64,000 nucleotides of DNA, from the NCBI GenBank assembly GCA_031180805.1, contig JAPSLL010000004.1, positions 36,643-100,642 on the forward strand. Reading direction: 5' to 3'. A program made the translations under genes and the position numbers. This DNA is from Bacillus sp. (in: firmicutes) (GTDB taxonomy: Bacteria; Bacillota; Bacilli; Bacillales; Bacillaceae). Under the pieces are notes generated by a model that saw only the letters and a list, made by a program, of their open reading frames with translations, was not told the origin of the DNA and did not search any database. Below are positions 8,706-16,774 of this stretch, piece by piece (position 1 is the first letter of the stretch; each line of letters starts with the position of its first letter).

Positions 8706-9505
8706 TGAATAAACTGATTTTAAAATGGCATGAGATAAGTGAAAGACCGTTAAGAATAAATGCCCAAATCTCACAAAAATACACGATAAAAAAGGTTTTA
8801 GGAAAAGGGAGCTATGGGTTTACTTATTTAGTAGATGATCAGCATGGTACCAGGTATGTTTTAAAGCAACTACGAAAATATAAAATGCTGGATAACCATG
8901 GAAGAGCGTCATTTCAAAGAGAAGCGGACATTTTAAAAACTTTAAGGCATCCAGCATACCCTGCTTTTTATGAACAATTTGAGGAAAATGGTAGAAGTTT
9001 TATTTTAATGGAATATAAGCAAGGATTTACGTTCGAACAGCTGATTTTCAACGAAAACCATATCTATGATGAAAAAGCGTCATTTTACCATTTGGAACGA
9101 ATTTTAGAAATTGTTAAACCCATTCATAATCTTGGTATAGTTCATCGGGACTTAAGAATTCCGAATATTCTCATGAATGGAAATGAATATTATATAATTG
9201 ATTTTGGATTAGCGCGAAAAATTAGTGATAAGAAAAGTAATGAGGAAGTAAATGAAATTCTTGCAAAACAACTATTTCGTGAGATCGCTTTTAAGAGTGA
9301 TTTTTATGCATTAGGTCATTTTGTCTTATTTTTACTTTATTCAGGTTATGAACCAGAAACAAGAAAGAGTCGATCATGGGAGGATGAATTAAGTCTTTCT
9401 GTCACTAGTAAAAAAATATTACGAAAAATGCTTCAGCTTGATGAACCATATCCTGATATTGAACAACTTTTAATGGATGTAAAATTATTTAATGGAGGTA
9501 TTTAG
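8705..9505 (+). CDS. Ser/Thr protein kinase (YbdM/YrzF-like)
   Basis: A 266-residue soluble eukaryotic-type kinase. The glycine loop GKGSYG is at 33-38, the ATP lysine is Lys54 (VLKQL), the helix-C glutamate is probably Glu73, the catalytic loop is HRDLRIPN (147-154) and the metal-binding DFG is at 166-168. All catalytic residues are intact. It lacks the membrane segment and PASTA repeats of PrkC and is closer in size to B. subtilis YbdM. It overlaps the preceding small basic gene by one base, and spo0M begins two bases after its stop. The operon suggests a link to Spo0M; the substrate is not known. Confidence 0.92.
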   Translation: MNKLILKWHEISERPLRINAQISQKYTIKKVLGKGSYGFTYLVDDQHGTRYVLKQLRKYKMLDNHGRASFQREADILKTLRHPAYPAFYEQFEENGRSFILMEYKQGFTFEQLIFNENHIYDEKASFYHLERILEIVKPIHNLGIVHRDLRIPNILMNGNEYYIIDFGLARKISDKKSNEEVNEILAKQLFREIAFKSDFYALGHFVLFLLYSGYEPETRKSRSWEDELSLSVTSKKILRKMLQLDEPYPDIEQLLMDVKLFNGGI

Positions 9506-9506
9506 T

Positions 9507-10280
9507 TTGTCATTTTTTAATAAAATGCTTGCAAGTATTGGAATCGGTTCGGCAAAGGTAGATACGAAATTATCACATGCTTCTATTAAAGCTGGTGAAT
9601 TAGTTGATGGAGTAGTAGAAATTAAAGGTGGTAATATTGAACAAAAGATTGATGAAATTTATTTGACAATTAATACGTATTATGAAAAAGAGGTCGATGA
9701 TAAAAAAGTCCAAAAACAAGCTGTCATATCAACGATTAAATTAAATGAACCATTCGTCATTATGCCTGAGGAATCAAAATCTATCCCGGTTCAGTTTCAA
9801 TTACCAATTGATACACCAATAAGTACAGGTGGTTCAAAAGTATGGATTAAGACTGGAATGGATATTAAAGGTTCGGTTGACCCGTCTGATCAAGATATTA
9901 TTAATGTGCTTCCACATCATTTGGTCGAAGAAACGTTACAAATATTTAATCAATTAGGGTTTAAATTAAGAAAAGTAAAAAACGAAGAGGCTTCCTATAA
10001 AATAAGAAAACGATTGCCATTTATTCAAGAATTTGAATTTGTTCCGACGTCTGGCCCATATTTACGTAAATTTGATGAGGTAGAAGTGATATTTTTTCCG
10101 ATCGATGACGAGAGAATAGAGATTATCGTTGAAGTTGATCGTCGTGCCCGTGGGTTTGCAGGTTTCTTATCAGAAGCATTAGACTTAGATGAAACAATAA
10201 CAAGAATCACGGTTTCTCGAGATGAGGTAGCAACTCTCAAAAATAAAATTAAGACCATTTTAGAAAAAAACAGTAGGTAA
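9507..10280 (+). CDS. spo0M: Sporulation-control protein Spo0M
   Basis: A 257-residue arrestin-like protein beginning MSFFNKMLASIGIGSAKVDT. The N-terminal two-thirds form the beta-sandwich Spo0M fold with GELVDGVVEIKGG, and the C-terminal part carries the FDEVEVIF and RRARGF segments. The start is TTG 9507: GGAGG at 9494-9498 is eight bases away, and the protein then opens exactly like B. subtilis Spo0M. In B. subtilis it affects early sporulation and cell morphology. Here it is the last gene of an operon with a Ser/Thr kinase, an arrangement I do not know from B. subtilis. Confidence 0.93.
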   Translation: MSFFNKMLASIGIGSAKVDTKLSHASIKAGELVDGVVEIKGGNIEQKIDEIYLTINTYYEKEVDDKKVQKQAVISTIKLNEPFVIMPEESKSIPVQFQLPIDTPISTGGSKVWIKTGMDIKGSVDPSDQDIINVLPHHLVEETLQIFNQLGFKLRKVKNEEASYKIRKRLPFIQEFEFVPTSGPYLRKFDEVEVIFFPIDDERIEIIVEVDRRARGFAGFLSEALDLDETITRITVSRDEVATLKNKIKTILEKNSR

Positions 10281-10426
10281 AAAGATGTTTTGGATTTAAA
10301 TAAGTTGTACTTATCCAAAGTATAAGAACAGAATTTTTAAAATCTAAAAATACCTTTGAAAAGACTAGTAGAATTGATATAATTTAGCCGTTAAATTTGA
10401 TACATATGAGAGGCTGTGATGGGGAA

Positions 10427-11041
10427 ATGTTTAAAAAGATTGCTGCTGATGCATTAGGGTTATCAGATATTGGTACTATTATTAAACCATCAGATTATGA
10501 TAAAACTGACGCAGATGATTATGTTATGTATGAAGACAATGAAAAAATTTATTTTTTAATTAAAACAAAAGCAGATGAATATTGTTTTACAAATTTAGCG
10601 GTCATCCATGTTGATGGGGAAAGTGCGACATCTTCAAAAAGAACTTTAAAGCGTTATCCATATTCACAACATCGAATTTCTGGCGTATTGCTTGAAACTG
10701 CTGGGAAAATAGATATGGATGTTGAAATAAAATTCACGATCGGAAACAACATCTTTGATATTGATGTTAGAAAAGAACAAATTGAAGAATTAAAAGATCT
10801 TTATAAAGCATTGCTACGTATATCTGAAATAACATATGAAAATGAAGTGAAGCATAATCTTGCTACTGAAAGTTTTAATAAAGCTGTATCTGTTTTACAA
10901 AACTCCCGTACGGATGATAATCAACTTCCAGATACATTTAAAGGTTTGACAGAGGTTGGATTCCAATGGCTTCTATGTGCACATGAGCAATATCATATGA
11001 AGGATTTTGGAGAAATATTTGAAAAGTATATTAATAATTAA
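10427..11041 (+). CDS. YvbH-like PH-domain protein
   Basis: A 204-residue protein opening MFKKIAADALGLSDIG. Residues about 10-125 form a bacterial pleckstrin-homology domain (DADDYVMYEDNEKIYFLIKT, then alternating beta strands). The C-terminal 80 residues are a helical YvbH-type extension. No signal peptide. ATG 10427 matches the usual family start but the best box, GAGAGG at 10408-10413, is rather far. The following MITE-like element provides its terminator. Function unknown. Confidence 0.78.
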   Translation: MFKKIAADALGLSDIGTIIKPSDYDKTDADDYVMYEDNEKIYFLIKTKADEYCFTNLAVIHVDGESATSSKRTLKRYPYSQHRISGVLLETAGKIDMDVEIKFTIGNNIFDIDVRKEQIEELKDLYKALLRISEITYENEVKHNLATESFNKAVSVLQNSRTDDNQLPDTFKGLTEVGFQWLLCAHEQYHMKDFGEIFEKYINN

Positions 11042-11072
11042 AGAAATTATGTAAAGCTTCATATAAAAATGT

Positions 11073-11191
11073 GAGGGTGGCTCAAAATCAAAGGTTCAAA
11101 CCCCTCAAACACAATATATAGACTAATGATGACCGTTAGTATACTATATATCAGTGTTTGTTGGAGGGGCAGACCTTTTTGAGACACCCTC
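11073..11191. mobile_element. MITE-like palindromic element, copy 1
   Basis: A 119-base imperfect palindrome with ends GAGGGTGGCTCAAAA and TTTTTGAGACACCCTC. Inner arms CCCCTCAAACAC and GTGTTTGTTGGAGGGG also pair. A T-run follows, so it can end transcription of the upstream gene. A closely similar copy lies at 57318-57431. The ends resemble those of GTCTCAAAA-ended insertion sequences, so it may be a non-autonomous derivative; no ORF is inside. Confidence 0.7.
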
Positions 11192-11304
11192 TTTTTTTTT
11201 GCTCTGCAGCCTTTTTATTATTTGAAACGTATGGAGTATAAAAAGGATTTGAAAGAAATAAAATGGGAGATATGGACAAAGCAGTCAGAACAGGAGGAAT
11301 AAAT

Positions 11305-11928
11305 ATGAAAAAGTGGTTTTTCCTTTCCGTAATATTGTTTATTGGATTGGCCTTCCTATATCGTTTTGAATTAATTTATCTAATTGATGTTAAAACAACG
11401 CTCTTATTTGAAACATTAAGAACAACCTTTTTTACGAATGTTTTTTTATTCCTGACTGAAGTTGGCTCGATTAAGTATATGTTTCCTATTTGTATCTTTT
11501 TCACGATTCTTTTACTTTATAAAAAAAGAATTGTTTCCTCTCTCTTTTTATTTATCTTATTATTTAGTGTAAGGTGGATAAATAATGAACTAAAAGAATT
11601 ATTTAGTAGAGAAAGGCCCCATTTTGATGCAGTTTATAAAGAGGCATTTTACAGTTTTCCTAGTGGACATTCTATGAACTCAATAGCTATTTATAGTTTT
11701 ATTTGTTATTTGTTTATTCAATATATTGAAAGTGAAAGAATACGAAAAATCTGTATAACGACGACAGCAATTTTGATTGGATTAATTGGAATAAGCAGAA
11801 TATATTTAGGTGTTCACTATCTTACGGACGTGTTAGCAGGTTTTTGTGCTGGATTTTCGATGTTTATAGTCATTTCCTTCTTAAATAATAAAATAAATAA
11901 GTTGTTCGACAAAATTAGATCTGTTTAG
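11305..11928 (+). CDS. yodM: PAP2-family membrane phosphatase (YodM-like)
   Basis: A 207-residue membrane protein with about five or six helices and the PAP2 triad motifs: KELFSRERP, PSGHS and SRIYLGVHYLTD. It should dephosphorylate a lipid phosphate such as undecaprenyl diphosphate or phosphatidylglycerol phosphate at the membrane. ATG 11305 is chosen because GGAGG lies seven bases upstream; a longer reading from 11263 lacks a box. Its place next to yodL and deoD matches B. subtilis yodM. Confidence 0.9.
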   Translation: MKKWFFLSVILFIGLAFLYRFELIYLIDVKTTLLFETLRTTFFTNVFLFLTEVGSIKYMFPICIFFTILLLYKKRIVSSLFLFILLFSVRWINNELKELFSRERPHFDAVYKEAFYSFPSGHSMNSIAIYSFICYLFIQYIESERIRKICITTTAILIGLIGISRIYLGVHYLTDVLAGFCAGFSMFIVISFLNNKINKLFDKIRSV

Positions 11929-11994
11929 AGAAAGGACTTTTTATTTAGACCTCTAATTAAGTAAGATAATAAGCTTAATTGGAGGGTGATATGT

Positions 11995-12306
11995 GTGGTA
12001 TATTCCTTATTATTAAAGAAACGGATACAGTCTTATGATATTACTATTTTTCAAACGCCAAGATTTGGAGAAAAAAAGGGCTACCATGAAGTGTATCGTT
12101 GCATGATAAAGGGACAGTCTCATCAGCATGTTATAGAAAAGGTCTTTCAAACATTTAATGTTGCAGACACAATGCCATCTGATTATGAAGCGAGATATTT
12201 GAGTACAGGTGATATTGTTTTAATTGATGAGGGGAAGAAAGGTCAATTTTATTATAAACTTAAGCCTGAGGGATGGAAAAGAATTAATCGGATACACGTT
12301 AGATAA
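11995..12306 (+). CDS. yodL: YodL-like cell-shape protein
   Basis: A 103-residue soluble protein, beginning MVYSLLLKKRIQSYDITIFQTP. It matches YodL by position (between yodM and deoD) and size. In B. subtilis, YodL overproduction widens cells and targets MreB (published genetic work). The start is GTG 11995, nine bases after GGAGG; the upstream in-frame GTG at 11986 directly abuts that box. No catalytic motif is visible. Confidence 0.75.
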   Translation: MVYSLLLKKRIQSYDITIFQTPRFGEKKGYHEVYRCMIKGQSHQHVIEKVFQTFNVADTMPSDYEARYLSTGDIVLIDEGKKGQFYYKLKPEGWKRINRIHVR

Positions 12307-12438
12307 TCAGTGAAAATTTCATAGTTTTTACGAAATCTGGACATGTTTCCCACATAGATCTAGCCCTTTTAAATTACCTCAGTGATATGATATAGTTTAT
12401 GTGCTATTGTTTTAATAACTAAATAGGAGGGATAGTAG

Positions 12439-13146
12439 ATGAGTGTCCATATTGGAGCAAAACAACATGAAATTGCGGAAACTGTATTGCTGCCTGGAGA
12501 TCCATTACGCGCAAAGTATATTGCAGAAACTTTTTTAGAGGATGTCATTTGTTACAATGAAGTAAGGGGCATGTATGGTTTTACAGGAACATATAAGGGA
12601 GAAAAGATATCTGTACAAGGCACAGGTATGGGTGTTCCCTCTATTTCGATATACATAAATGAATTAATTAATAGTTACGGTGTTCAAAATTTAATACGAG
12701 TAGGAACATGTGGCGCTATTCAGAAAGATGTTCGTGTGCGTGACGTCATACTCGCGATGAGTGCTTCAACTGATTCACAAATGAATCGTTTAACCTTTGG
12801 TGGAGTTGATTATGCACCAACTGCTAACTTTGAGTTATTAAAGAGAGCATATGATACAGGTGTAGAAAAAGGACTTAATCTCAAGGTTGGAAATGTATTT
12901 ACAGCTGACATGTTCTATAATGATAATGCTGAGCATGAGAAATGGGCAAAGTATGGCATTTTAGCAATTGAAATGGAAACAGCAGCTCTTTATACAATTG
13001 CGGCAAAGTTCAATTGTAGAGCTTTATCTGTATTAACAGTTAGCGATCATATTCTTACAGGTGAAGAAACTAGCTCTGAAGAAAGGCAAACAACCTTTAA
13101 TGATATGATTGTCGTTGCTTTAGATGCAGCAATAAGTAAAAATTAA
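12439..13146 (+). CDS. deoD: Purine nucleoside phosphorylase DeoD-type
   Basis: A 235-residue hexameric PNP, full length. It begins [22 protein letters not shown] with the phosphate-binding [21 protein letters not shown], and the nucleoside-binding EMETAALYT and VLTVSDH segments. It cleaves purine (deoxy)ribonucleosides to base and (deoxy)ribose-1-phosphate in salvage. AGGAGGG precedes the ATG. A strong terminator follows. Neighbour order yodL-deoD-yodJ is as in B. subtilis. Confidence 0.97.
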   Translation: MSVHIGAKQHEIAETVLLPGDPLRAKYIAETFLEDVICYNEVRGMYGFTGTYKGEKISVQGTGMGVPSISIYINELINSYGVQNLIRVGTCGAIQKDVRVRDVILAMSASTDSQMNRLTFGGVDYAPTANFELLKRAYDTGVEKGLNLKVGNVFTADMFYNDNAEHEKWAKYGILAIEMETAALYTIAAKFNCRALSVLTVSDHILTGEETSSEERQTTFNDMIVVALDAAISKN

Positions 13147-13187
13147 ATAGTATATATTGTGTTAAAATGATTATTTGAAAATAGTTT

Positions 13188-13216
13188 AGCTGTCGAGAGC
13201 ATCTCGGCAGCTTTTT
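13188..13216 (+). terminator. deoD terminator
   Basis: AGCTGTCGAGA-GCAT-CTCGGCAGCT followed by TTTTTG. Confidence 0.85.
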
Positions 13217-13768
13217 GCTTAGTACAATTATTGTAAGTAATGTATAAACAAAATAATTCCTTGAAGTAAATAATCGAGTTGGAGGTAATAATGGAAGGGA
13301 ACGATCTCAATTTCTTTCAATTAGGCTCTTTTTTGAAAGATTGTTGTTTTCTCATATTTATAAAGAGGTTGATCGGAGTGCATGCATTGTGGGACTCCTG
13401 CGGGATACGTGGGATAGTTTAAATGTTTAAAGTAACTAAACTAGGCTCACCACATAGACCGTGTAAACCTAGTATTGCAAGAGGAAATCAACCAATAACG
13501 ATAACTATGTAAAAGGTAACAAAGTTTACGATAACAGTCTTCAATTTAAAAAGAAAATTCGTTTAAAGTCATAATATCGCCATTTGTTTCCCTAATCACC
13601 TACTTGTTACTATGCAGATATTGTCGATATAATTGGATGAAAAGAAAGTTGTATCATGTTTTAACCTATAGGAAAAAAGGTAAAGATGAATGTAGGTTAG
13701 AAGCTTCTTAAATATCATATCGTTTCATGATAAAATTGATGAAGGATTGAGATAGATAGGGTGATGAA
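13217..13768. other. Long intergenic region between deoD and yodJ
   Basis: About 550 bases without a credible gene. It holds a decayed Bacillus repeat (13368-13498). A 43-codon ORF from ATG 13291 with a GGAGG box runs into that repeat and is not believed. The final 100 bases before yodJ carry the likely promoter, but I cannot fix it. Confidence 0.5.
13368..13498 (+). repeat. Degenerate Bacillus intergenic repeat
   Basis: It retains GGTTGATCGGAGTGCATGC, GGGACTCCTGCGGGATACG, AGGCTCACC and AGGAAATCAACC in the right order for the Bacillaceae repeat that, from memory, runs GGTTGATTGGAGCGGAAG...GACTCCTGCGGGA...GAGGAGGCTCACC...GCGGAAATCAACC. The middle is eroded to AT-rich sequence. No ORF. Confidence 0.65.
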
Positions 13769-14614
13769 ATGTCATATTTTGTAAAAAATAGTCTTGTACT
13801 AGTATGTTTTGTAACATTAACAGCATGTACTAGTTTTTCACTTCCAAATGCAACCCCTTTTAGTGGTGAGCAGGAAGGAGAACAAATTAGACAATCAGGG
13901 GAAAAACGGCAGTTAGAAACAGTTGATCCTGAAAATACAGAAACGAATGAGGAACAAATAGATTCAGATTTCCTCTTGGAGGGACAATATTTTAATTCCG
14001 TTAAACAAGTTGGCGGAAATCAAGTAATTGAAAATCCAACTAATGTTTTAGCAATGGTTAATAAAGAGTTCACCTTACCAGAAGATTATGAGCCAAACGA
14101 TTTAGTAATACCTAATGTTGAATTTTCTTTCGGAGATGCAGATATACCTCAAGCATATTTGCGAAAGGAAGCAGCAAATGCGTTGGAAGAGCTATTTCAA
14201 CTTGCTAAAAAGGATGGTATTGAATTATTGGCAGTATCTGGTTATCGTTCCTATTCAAGACAAAAAGGGATATTTGATGCTGAGAAAAAAGCAAAAGGGG
14301 AAGAAGCAGCCCTACACGCAGTAGCTTTACCTGGTCAAAGTGAACATCAATCAGGCTTAGCAATGGATATAACGAGTAAAAGTGTTAATCTTGAAATTAC
14401 TGAGGAGTTTGCGAATACAGCTGAGGGAAAATGGATAGAAGCAAATGCACACAAAGCGGGATTTATTATTAGATATCCAAAGGGAAAGGAAAATATTACT
14501 GGGTATCAGTTTGAACCTTGGCATTTACGATATATCGGGAAAGAAAAGGCAGCTGTGATTTATAAATATAAATTAACATTAGAAGAATATTTTAATAAAG
14601 TAAAAAAAATCTAG
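13769..14614 (+). CDS. yodJ: D-alanyl-D-alanine carboxypeptidase, VanY type (YodJ-like lipoprotein)
   Basis: A 281-residue lipoprotein. The signal ends in lipobox L-T-A-C (Cys20), followed by a charged linker to about residue 90. The VanY/peptidase M15 domain has SGYRSYSRQ, the zinc motif SEHQSGLAMDIT and the later EPWHLRYIG histidine. It should trim the terminal D-Ala from peptidoglycan stem peptides on the outer membrane face. B. subtilis yodJ lies next to deoD in the same way. Confidence 0.92.
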   Translation: MSYFVKNSLVLVCFVTLTACTSFSLPNATPFSGEQEGEQIRQSGEKRQLETVDPENTETNEEQIDSDFLLEGQYFNSVKQVGGNQVIENPTNVLAMVNKEFTLPEDYEPNDLVIPNVEFSFGDADIPQAYLRKEAANALEELFQLAKKDGIELLAVSGYRSYSRQKGIFDAEKKAKGEEAALHAVALPGQSEHQSGLAMDITSKSVNLEITEEFANTAEGKWIEANAHKAGFIIRYPKGKENITGYQFEPWHLRYIGKEKAAVIYKYKLTLEEYFNKVKKI

Positions 14615-14660
14615 CTTTGGATAAGTTTGCAGTTGTTAATATTTAATATTTGGTGATCGG

Positions 14661-15152
14661 ATGGATCGAATTAAAGAAAATCTAGACATACTTTTTATAG
14701 GCTTTAATCCAAGCCTCGTCTCAGGTGAAGTAGGACATCATTACGCAAGTAAATCTAATCGTTTTTGGAAAATACTTTTTCAAGCAGGGATAACGGATAG
14801 ACTATACAAACCTGATGAAGACGATACTTTATTATCAATGGGCATTGGATTTACTAATATTGTATCTCGACCAACTAAAAGTGCGGATGAAATTACGCCA
14901 AATGAGTACAGAATAGGAAGAAAGATTCTTAGAAATAAAATAACAACTTACAGACCAAAAATTGCCTTTTTCGTAGGCAAAGGTGTTTATTTGAAATATG
15001 CGCAAATAAGTAAAACTCATTGGGGCAGGCAAAATAAACAAATAGTTGAAGGTGTGATCGATTTTGTTGCTCCCTCATCTAGCGGATTAGTACGAATGAA
15101 AATTGAGGATGTTGTTGGTATTTATAAAGAAGTATTAACTATTATGGAATAA
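14661..15152 (+). CDS. mug: Mismatch-specific uracil/thymine-DNA glycosylase (Mug-like)
   Basis: A 163-residue family-2 uracil-DNA glycosylase. The active-site motif is GFNPSLVSG (residues about 14-22), where Asn replaces the usual Asp of family 1, followed by HHYASKSNRFWKIL and GIGFTNIVSRPTKSADEI. The C-terminal motif is PSSSGLVRM. It should excise U or T mispaired with G. It sits between yodJ and yodI, where B. subtilis has no such gene, so it is an insertion relative to that order. The shared bidirectional terminator separates it from yodI. Confidence 0.87.
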   Translation: MDRIKENLDILFIGFNPSLVSGEVGHHYASKSNRFWKILFQAGITDRLYKPDEDDTLLSMGIGFTNIVSRPTKSADEITPNEYRIGRKILRNKITTYRPKIAFFVGKGVYLKYAQISKTHWGRQNKQIVEGVIDFVAPSSSGLVRMKIEDVVGIYKEVLTIME

Positions 15153-15190
15153 AAAATTGGGAGATTAGAAAATCTCCCAATTTTTTTTGC
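15153..15190. terminator. Bidirectional terminator
   Basis: AAATTGGGAGATT-AGAA-AATCTCCCAATTT flanked by A and T runs between convergent mug and yodI. Confidence 0.92.
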
Positions 15191-15193
15191 TCA

Positions 15194-15448
15194 TTACCAG
15201 AAAAATAAACCTGCTAAAGCTATTCCTGTAATAAGACCTAATCCAATTCCATATGGATAACCGTAGTAACCATATCCACCATAAAAACCTAGTCCAAAGC
15301 CATTTCCACGACGATTAAATGGCTGAATGAAAACCTTGCTCCGTGTGACTCTACATATCTTCCCGGTATGAATATTGCCATGACGATCGTGTATTCGAAC
15401 TACTTTGCCGTTATATCTGCAGCATAAATCATAATAATGTTGGGACAT
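15194..15448 (-). CDS. yodI: YodI-like small protein
   Basis: An 84-residue protein. The N-terminal half is a small beta-rich module (NGKVVRIHDRHGNIHTGKI), then a Gly/Tyr-rich segment (GFYGGYGYYGYPYGIGLG), then a hydrophobic C-terminal helix (LITGIALAGLFFW). Length and place match B. subtilis YodI. Such Gly/Tyr tails are common in spore-associated proteins. GGAGG precedes the ATG. Confidence 0.78.
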   Translation of the reverse strand: MSQHYYDLCCRYNGKVVRIHDRHGNIHTGKICRVTRSKVFIQPFNRRGNGFGLGFYGGYGYYGYPYGIGLGLITGIALAGLFFW

Positions 15449-15539
15449 TTTTTTCCTCCTTGTATTTAATCATCATATCTTATGTTTTTTAAATACAAAG
15501 AGATTGTACAAATAACCTAGCTTCAATTAATTATAGGAA

Positions 15540-16247
15540 TTAGCTTTTTTGTCCAAAAAGTATACAATATGATATCTTATTTGAATATTTTTGCGTTAGC
15601 CTTTCGTGCTCAGAGAGGAGTTCGAAAACTTCTTGTGGAATATCTTCAATAGGTGAAAATTCTGTCGTTGGTTCATTTACATCTATGAATTGAATGTCAG
15701 TCTTTGTTAACACTTTACTAAGAGGAAGATGATGATTTAAGAAACATTGTTTCCATTCTCTAATTGTATAAATTTGCTCACAGCCATAGAAGCTTTTAAT
15801 TTCAAATTGTTCTTCACTAGTCAGTGTACCATCCTGTACCATTTCGATAGCAACGACAGAACCGTTTGATTTTAAAATCCTAGCTATTTCAGAAACTGTT
15901 TTTGTCAAAGAAGTAAATTGTAAAACTGATTCACATAATACCAAATCAAAGGATGCGTCTGAAAATGAAGTATGCGTAAGATCCTCAACATAATATGGAA
16001 TATTTAGTTGATTTATATGATTTCTTATTGTTGCGTGTTCGATCATTTGTTTATTAAAATCAATACCAGTAACGTTATACCCCAATTGAGTTAAATAAGC
16101 TGCGGTTTGTCCTGTACCGCAACCTGCATCTAAAATCTTATAGTCAAGCGGATATTGTTCTGTTTCAAAAATTTGTTTTGTTAACAATAATCCACCAGGA
16201 TGTGCACCACCTATTCCAAAGCTAGATAATAAATGTAAATAATTCAA
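15540..16247 (-). CDS. yodH: SAM-dependent methyltransferase (YodH-like)
   Basis: A 235-residue class I methyltransferase. Motif I is DAGCGTGQT, motif II the acidic GIDFNKQM, and motif IV FDLVLCESVLQF. The substrate is unknown. TTG 16247 is the best start: GGGAGG ends seven bases before it, whereas the ATG at 16262 overlaps that box. Order yodI-yodH matches B. subtilis. Confidence 0.85.
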   Translation of the reverse strand: MNYLHLLSSFGIGGAHPGGLLLTKQIFETEQYPLDYKILDAGCGTGQTAAYLTQLGYNVTGIDFNKQMIEHATIRNHINQLNIPYYVEDLTHTSFSDASFDLVLCESVLQFTSLTKTVSEIARILKSNGSVVAIEMVQDGTLTSEEQFEIKSFYGCEQIYTIREWKQCFLNHHLPLSKVLTKTDIQFIDVNEPTTEFSPIEDIPQEVFELLSEHERLTQKYSNKISYCILFGQKS

Positions 16248-16305
16248 CCGTATTCCTCCCATTCTTATCCAAAAGTAGTATATGAGGATGAAAATGGTAC
16301 GGTTC

Positions 16306-16581
16306 TTATAGACAATAAAAAAGACGATACTTTTTATAAATTTCTTTTAATTTTGGCTCAAGGATTTGGTGAATTTCGGTTTTATATATGTTAAGTAAGG
16401 CATCTTTATCAAGTAGTGTAAGAAGAAAATAATCTATTTGTTTATTTATATAAGTTACAATTTGGTTTTTATAAAAGAAAGCTTTGTTTTTTATTTTCAT
16501 TTCAATATCTTGTATTAATAAATAAGCAAAACGAATAATTTCAAAGTCTGTTTTTCCAATATATTCAGCTAGTTGCATCAT
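16306..16581 (-). CDS. Hypothetical helical protein
   Basis: A 91-residue protein, rich in Ile, Leu, Lys and Tyr, probably all helical and soluble or peripheral. AGGAGG lies five and eight bases before two successive ATG codons. It is upstream of yodH on the same strand with about 60 bases between, so they may be cotranscribed. No family recognised. Confidence 0.68.
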   Translation of the reverse strand: MMQLAEYIGKTDFEIIRFAYLLIQDIEMKIKNKAFFYKNQIVTYINKQIDYFLLTLLDKDALLNIYKTEIHQILEPKLKEIYKKYRLFYCL

Positions 16582-16712
16582 CAAGACCTCCTGTATTTAC
16601 ATGTGTGTAATAAAGTTTACAATAAATTAATAAAAAAGTATCGTAGTTATTGTCGAATGGAAAAAAATATGTGTGAACTGTAAAAATACATATTCTTTCT
16701 TAATTAAATTTG

Positions 16713-16742
16713 TTGACGGATGGAACATGGTTTAGACATAAT
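16713..16742 (+). promoter_or_regulatory. Putative ctpA promoter
   Basis: TTGACG at 16713-16718, an 18-base spacer and CATAAT at 16737-16742, 33 bases before the ctpA start. Confidence 0.5.
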
Positions 16743-16774
16743 AGGAACATAAATAAAGGTGGTGTAGTTGTACT

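Noticed and set aside
13291-13422. 43-codon ORF with GGAGG box in the deoD-yodJ gap
   Set aside because: Its second half is the eroded intergenic repeat and the protein has no plausible composition.
14115-14324. 69-codon frame inside yodJ
   Set aside because: Shadow frame within a conserved VanY domain, without ribosome box.
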